A program made the position numbers and the translations under genes. Shown here in pieces: positions 60,126 to 64,000 of a stretch of DNA of 64,000 nucleotides; the first letter of the stretch is position 1; each line of letters opens with the position of its first letter. The DNA comes from Amycolatopsis sp. NBC_00345 (GTDB taxonomy: Bacteria > Actinomycetota > Actinomycetes > Mycobacteriales > Pseudonocardiaceae). The stretch is from the NCBI RefSeq assembly GCF_036116635.1, contig NZ_CP107995.1, positions 1,488,001 through 1,552,000 of the forward strand, in the 5' to 3' direction. The notes under the pieces were generated by a model that worked only from the letters and a program-made list of their open reading frames with translations, ran no database searches and was not told the DNA's origin.

Positions 60126-60169
60126 CTGAGGCGGGTCGCGGAACCGGGGGGATCCGCGACCCGCCTCAG
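60126..60169. terminator. 17-bp-stem terminator behind the small peptide
   Basis: CTGAGGCGGGTCGCGGA (60126-60142) and TCCGCGACCCGCCTCAG (60153-60169), 10-base loop. It serves the peptide gene and, in the other direction, the PEBP-SRPBCC gene. Confidence 0.9.
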
Positions 60170-60187
60170 TCACTGTCCACTTGAGAA

Positions 60188-61171
60188 TCAGACGGCTCGC
60201 CGGCGGACGGTCCGCTCGAGGATCCCCAGAGTGGCCTTGAGCGCGGACTCGGGGACCACCGGGAAGGTGAGCCGCGCCTTCCACTCCTCGGTGATCTCCG
60301 ACCAGTCGTAGTAGGACGTGACGAGGGTGCCGCCTTCGGCGGGCTCCAGCCGGTAGCCGTAGACGTGGCGGACCGGGGTCCGGGTCCCGGTGACGGTCCA
60401 GGCGATCTCCTTGTCCGGGGCGAACTCGGTGATGACCACCTCGACGTCGTACTTGCCCAGGGGCCGGTCCCCGAGGGCCTCGCGGTCCATGTGGACCACG
60501 AACCGGTCGCCGGACTGCCGGACGGGGTCCCCTTCGGCGTCGAGCAGCATTCCCGACGCGTCGATGTCCACGTGGCCCTTCGGGTCGGTCAGGACCGCGA
60601 AGACGGCGTCGGCGGGGGCGGGGATGAGCCGGGAGACCTCGATCCGTTCGACCTGTTCGGCGCTGCCGTTTTCCGCCGTGGCGGTCAGAACCGCGCGACC
60701 GAGGATGTGCGAGGTCATGGTGAAGCCGAGGAACGCGGGGGTGGCGTCGGCCGGGACGCCGAGGGACTCGACGTCGAGCGCGTGCACCACGAAGAAGTAG
60801 CGGTGCGGGCCGTGCCCGGCCGGCGGGGCGGCGCCGAGGAAGCGGGTCACGCGCGCGTCGTTGGGCAGCGCGAACGCGCCCTCGGGCAGGCCCGCGCCGG
60901 TGTCGTCGCCGGCGCCCTCGGGCAGTTCCGTGACGGTGGCGGGGATGTCGGCGACCGCCCAGTGCCAGAACCCGGACCCGGTGGGGGCGTCCGGGTCGTA
61001 GACGGTGACCGCGTAGCTCTTGGTGCCCGCCGGGGCGCCGCTCCAGGACAGCTGGGGGGAGACGTCTTTCCCGTCGGAGAGCGGCAAGGCGGCGCCGTCG
61101 GCGATGGTGGTGCTGGTGACGGTGAAGGAGGCCGCCTCGGGGAGACGGGCGAACGGGTCGTTGGCGCTCAT
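60188..61171 (-). CDS. YbhB/PEBP-family protein fused to an SRPBCC domain
   Basis: 327 residues. Residues 1-175 are a phosphatidylethanolamine-binding/Raf-kinase-inhibitor-like domain: VSPQLSWSGAPAGTKSYAVTVYDPDAPTGSGFWHWAV and GPHRYFFVVHALD. Residues about 180-327 form an SRPBCC/START-like domain: VERIEVSRLIPAPADAVFAVLTDP ... LVTSYYDWSEITEEWKARL. Both usually exist as separate proteins; the fusion suggests a lipid or hydrophobic-ligand role. ATG 61171 has AAAGGAA upstream. Divergent from the GntR gene. Confidence 0.88.
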   Translation of the reverse strand: MSANDPFARLPEAASFTVTSTTIADGAALPLSDGKDVSPQLSWSGAPAGTKSYAVTVYDPDAPTGSGFWHWAVADIPATVTELPEGAGDDTGAGLPEGAFALPNDARVTRFLGAAPPAGHGPHRYFFVVHALDVESLGVPADATPAFLGFTMTSHILGRAVLTATAENGSAEQVERIEVSRLIPAPADAVFAVLTDPKGHVDIDASGMLLDAEGDPVRQSGDRFVVHMDREALGDRPLGKYDVEVVITEFAPDKEIAWTVTGTRTPVRHVYGYRLEPAEGGTLVTSYYDWSEITEEWKARLTFPVVPESALKATLGILERTVRRRAV

Positions 61172-61296
61172 GGCGTCGTTCCTTTCGGGCCTTGCTGTGG
61201 TGATGCAAAGCGTGGTGACTCAAGCTCAAAGCTGCGGTGCAAGATCGACTATAGCACCGATAATCGATGATCCTCCGGATCGTCTACGATGACGCC

Positions 61297-61992
61297 ATGA
61301 CCGGGACGGACCAAGCCTCGGCCTCGCCGGGGAAGCAGATGCTCTCCGAGCAGGTCTACGCACACCTGCGGGACGCGATCATGCGCGGGCGGTACGCCCC
61401 CGGCGACGCCCTCAAACCGCAGGACCTGGCCAAGGAGCAGGGCGTGAGCCTGGCTGTCGTGCGGGAGGCGCTCGTGCGGGTCGTCGGCGACGGCCTCGCC
61501 GACCGGCTGCCCAATCGCGGCTTCGCGATTCCAGCCTTCTCCGACCGCCGCTGGCAGGAGATCGCGGAGGCCCGCCGGACCATCGAACCGGTGGTGCTGC
61601 GGATGTCCATCGAGCGCGGCGATGTCGAGTGGGAGTCGCGCGTGCGGGCTGCCCACCACCGTCTGGCCCGCACTCCGGCGTACGTGCCGGAGGAGGGTGA
61701 GTACTTCAGCGGCGCCTGGTCCGAAGCCCACCGCGCCTTCCACCGCGCCCTGCTCGACGGCTGCGGCAACCCGGTCCTGCTGGAGACTTTCGACCGGCTG
61801 TGGAGCGCGAGCGAGCTGGCCCGCCGCTGGTCGGCACAGCGGACGCCCGGCCGGGACCACCTCGGCGAGCACCAGCGTCTGGAGGAGGTGGCGCTGGCCC
61901 GTGACGCGGACACCGCGGCCGAGGTACTGGCCCGGCACCTCACCGAGACCGCGGCCGGGCTGACCCGGCCCGAATCCGCGAAGAAATCCTGA
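61297..61992 (+). CDS. GntR/FadR-family regulator
   Basis: 231 residues: winged helix (LSEQVYAHLRDAIMRGRYAPGDAL, DLAKEQGVSLAVVREALVRVVGDGL) and a FCD/FadR-type helical C-terminal domain (EARRTIEPVVLRMSI, EAHRAFHRALLDGCGNPVLLE, EHQRLEEVALARDA). A small dyad GATCC-TCC-GGATC (61268-61280) lies just upstream in the shared promoter. Divergent from the PEBP-SRPBCC gene, its likely target. Confidence 0.9.
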   Translation: MTGTDQASASPGKQMLSEQVYAHLRDAIMRGRYAPGDALKPQDLAKEQGVSLAVVREALVRVVGDGLADRLPNRGFAIPAFSDRRWQEIAEARRTIEPVVLRMSIERGDVEWESRVRAAHHRLARTPAYVPEEGEYFSGAWSEAHRAFHRALLDGCGNPVLLETFDRLWSASELARRWSAQRTPGRDHLGEHQRLEEVALARDADTAAEVLARHLTETAAGLTRPESAKKS

Positions 61993-62031
61993 CGCGTCTT
62001 GCCGATTCGCCCCGGACGACGGAACCGGATC

Positions 62032-62063
62032 ACCGATCCCGGAGCCGGGGCTTCGGGATCGGT
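62032..62063 (+). terminator. Terminator of the GntR gene
   Basis: ACCGATCCCG (62032-62041) and CGGGATCGGT (62054-62063), 40 bp behind the GntR stop. Confidence 0.7.
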
Positions 62064-62152
62064 GAAATCGGCACCGCTTTTCTTCACGATTGTCAGGTGA
62101 GGACGCGAGTGGTGTCCTCGGTCCATTGTGCTCGGCGGATTCGCCGTTTCCG

Positions 62153-63220
62153 CTAGTTCAAGCCCAGGCTTTCCGCGGCGAGCCGGGTGCCTTCGACGCG
62201 GGCCTTGATTTTCGCGAACGCGATCTGCCGCGAAGTGGAGGTGTCGTCGGCGAAGGGGGAGAAGCCGCAGTCGTCGCAGGTGCCGAGGCGTTCGACGGGA
62301 ATGTGGCGGGCGGCGGTGAGGATCCGGTCACGCACTTCTTCCGCCGTCTCGACCCGCGGGTCGATCGGGTCGATCACGCCGACGTAGACACGCTGATCCG
62401 GCTTGGAGTGTTTCGCGATGATGCCGAGGGCGGCTTCGGGGTCGGTTTCGCTGGCGAGCTGGACGAAGAAGCGGCCGGCCTTGAGGTCGAAGAGCGCGGG
62501 CAGGAGCCCGGCGTAGTCGACGTCGAGGCTGTGCACGGAATCCTGGTCGCCGCCCGGGCAGGTGTGCACGCCGATCTTCTGCCGCTCGTCGGCGGTGAAG
62601 CGTTCGAGGACGGTGTTGTTCAGGTCGATGAACGAGCGCAACAGGTCGCCGCTGGGGTCGAGCTTCAGCGAAAGCCGTCCTTCGGTGAAGTCGATTTGCA
62701 CGCTGTCGGCGCCGGCGTCCAGGCATCGCCGGATGTCCGCCTCGGCTTCGTTGACCAGGTCGGCCAGGAATTCGTCGCGGCTGTAGCCCTCGATGCCGTC
62801 CGCCGGGTAGACGAGGCCGACCGCGGACGCCGCGATCACCGCCTGCTTGACCGGCCGGGTGGTGTGCTCGCGGGCCAGCTTGAGGTATTCGTCGGCGTGG
62901 GTCTGGTAGCGGAACGGGCCCGCGGTCAGGCGCGGCAGCTGCCGGGTGTGGCCGTCGGCGAAGGGGATGACCACGCCGTCGGGAGCGAGTGACGCCAGGC
63001 CGGCCAGCGGGTAGGTGGCGAAGCTGGGCTTGCCCTGTTCGCCGTCGGTGATCACCGGTGACCCGGTTTCTTCGAATAACCGGAGCGTTTCGGTGACCGC
63101 GCGAAGATTCAGCGCGGCGAGTTCCTCGGCGGTCGTTCTCCCGGCGGCGAACTCGGCAGCACCGGTCAACAGATAGTCAGGCCGGGGAATGCTGCCGATG
63201 GGTTCGGTGGGAATGGGCAC
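62153..63220 (-). CDS. MetE-like (cobalamin-independent methionine synthase C-terminal-type) protein
   Basis: 355 residues with the zinc-dependent MetE/UROD-like barrel: PTEPIGSIPRPDYL, SPVITDGEQGKPSFATYP, SVQIDFTEGRLSLKLD, GVHTCPGGD (His and Cys zinc ligands) and GTCDDCGFSPFADD (Cys ligand). It is a stand-alone catalytic half, about half the length of full MetE, so it probably transfers a methyl or thiol-linked group to another acceptor. The GTG at 63220 has GGAGGAA upstream; the open frame to 63289 lacks a site. Confidence 0.88.
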   Translation of the reverse strand: MPIPTEPIGSIPRPDYLLTGAAEFAAGRTTAEELAALNLRAVTETLRLFEETGSPVITDGEQGKPSFATYPLAGLASLAPDGVVIPFADGHTRQLPRLTAGPFRYQTHADEYLKLAREHTTRPVKQAVIAASAVGLVYPADGIEGYSRDEFLADLVNEAEADIRRCLDAGADSVQIDFTEGRLSLKLDPSGDLLRSFIDLNNTVLERFTADERQKIGVHTCPGGDQDSVHSLDVDYAGLLPALFDLKAGRFFVQLASETDPEAALGIIAKHSKPDQRVYVGVIDPIDPRVETAEEVRDRILTAARHIPVERLGTCDDCGFSPFADDTSTSRQIAFAKIKARVEGTRLAAESLGLN

Positions 63221-63444
63221 GCTTCCTCCACGGGTCGCGGAACGGGTGCAGTTGCCGTCGGACCCTACCAGCATTTTTCGCTTGATCATTCGGAGTACGG
63301 GGAGATCGCCCGAACAGACGACAGCGGCGGGCGGTCGTTACCCGGCGTTCATTTCTGTCAAGGCGTTTTTTGCGCAGGGGAAAGATTGGAATACTCGCGA
63401 TTGCGCAGTTCCGTTCTGCGCGGTGACTTCTGTACGGCGATGGG

Positions 63445-64000
63445 CTAGGGGATCGAGACCGCGTTGAGCAACGTGCGCAGCCGCCAGGGCCGGCGGCCCC
63501 AGACGAGCACCTTGCCGGTGAGCGTCGTGCGCAGCACGCCGGTCCGGCCGAACAGCATGAGCATGAACGCGCCGGGGGAGAACCACACGTGCGCGTCGAC
63601 GGGCTGCCCGGCCGGCTCGACCGAGAAGCGGCCGCCGGTCATCGCGAGGACCACCGGTGCGGTGTAAGGGGAACGGAACTCGACGGTGATCCTCGGGCCG
63701 GGCCCCGGTGGGGCGGAGTCCTCGTGGTAGCCGAACACCACGAGGATGAACCGGGTGAACGCGACCGCCGCGGGCGCGTCGGGCACCGTCGGCGGCGCGC
63801 CCGCGGCGACGGCGAGGTCGTGCCCGTGGATGAGCAGCTCGTTGAGCAGATGCGCGAGTGCCGCCGAAAGGGGGAACACCAGGCCGCCGAACCATTCGAC
63901 CGATGTCTCGGGCGTCAGGCCGCGGCAGTCGTCGAGGACGCCGGCGACGGTGGCTCGGAGCGCTTCCGCCAGCGACCGCGGATCGCGTTCGGGGTAGCGC
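63445..64000 (-). CDS. Mycothiol-dependent-isomerase/DinB-like protein, 5' part missing
   Basis: At least 185 codons; the start lies beyond the window. VEWFGGLVFPLSAALAHLLN and ELLIHGHDLAVAAG form the helical-bundle end of the maleylpyruvate-isomerase/DinB-like family, where His residues bind metal. The C-terminal part (ITVEFRSPYTAPVVLAMTGG, AHVWFSPGAFMLMLFGR) resembles the SCP2-like sterol-carrier domain common in these mycothiol-linked proteins. Confidence 0.75.
   Translation of the reverse strand, partial: RYPERDPRSLAEALRATVAGVLDDCRGLTPETSVEWFGGLVFPLSAALAHLLNELLIHGHDLAVAAGAPPTVPDAPAAVAFTRFILVVFGYHEDSAPPGPGPRITVEFRSPYTAPVVLAMTGGRFSVEPAGQPVDAHVWFSPGAFMLMLFGRTGVLRTTLTGKVLVWGRRPWRLRTLLNAVSIP

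Noticed and set aside
1..64000. Insertion sequences, integrases, tRNA genes or prophage
   Set aside because: I looked for transposase or integrase motifs and for tRNA arms and found none; the palindromes have no adjacent transposase.

Overview
The window is high-GC actinobacterial DNA. It carries a conservon (cvnABCD), DUF397/XRE/S-adenosyl methyltransferase genes, ESX-type substrates, an LPxTG adhesin and many TetR, MarR and MerR regulators. With the large near-perfect intergenic palindromes, this suggests Pseudonocardiaceae, most likely Amycolatopsis (inference; no 16S or tRNA is present). It reads as an accessory or chromosome-arm region: no ribosomal or tRNA genes, many small regulator-enzyme cassettes, and two gene-remnant scars.

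Layout. 1-6216 (minus): conservon cvnA-B-C-D, followed by an ABBA/DMATS-type aromatic prenyltransferase, a heme-oxygenase-like diiron enzyme and a nucleotidyltransferase cut by the window edge. Three 11-bp-spaced iterons lie ahead of the prenyltransferase. 6217-14089: a P-loop kinase-like protein, a secreted lamin-tail protein, an ECF41 sigma factor divergent from its carboxymuconolactone-decarboxylase partner (both with TGTCACA-type promoters), and an operon of a large secreted protein plus an S53 protease. 14200-18077 (minus): TetR / membrane protein / FAD monooxygenase operon, a MerR regulator and a GlsB-type membrane protein.

18334-24681 (plus): two tandem paralogues of about 1000 residues, each with a kinase-like region and two seven-blade WD40 propellers. 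The first lacks the kinase N-lobe; the second looks active. 24738-31392: a cyclase-family hydrolase, an XRE / methyltransferase / GNAT operon with DUF397, two small membrane proteins, a 1.2 kb palindrome-rich gap, and a cobalamin riboswitch on the minus strand with no cobalamin gene behind it. 31393-42121: an eight-repeat DUF11 LPNTG surface protein, an exonuclease/phosphatase-fold protein, a two-component system, a secreted glycosidase, and a MarR/EamA exporter pair with two operator palindromes.

42126-47609: MmyB-type XRE / SDR divergent pair, a deletion scar joining two broken genes, an LLM flavin oxidoreductase and a Tat-exported (alpha/alpha)6 glycosidase. 47935-52565 (plus): a MerR gene in operon with three ESX-type secretion substrates, one with a long GPNG/GPDG repeat tract, then a second MerR. 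52573-64000: an alpha/beta-hydrolase remnant, a TetR, an overlapping three-gene operon (isopropylmalate-dehydrogenase-like, isochorismatase-like, methyltransferase), an EF-hand protein, a TetR / CMD-fusion / SnoaL operon, a secreted protein, a 43-residue cysteine-containing peptide, a PEBP-SRPBCC fusion, a GntR, a MetE-like protein and a partial mycothiol-dependent-isomerase-like protein.

Themes: overlapping stop/start operons, regulators next to their own operators, and large hairpins isolating transcription units.
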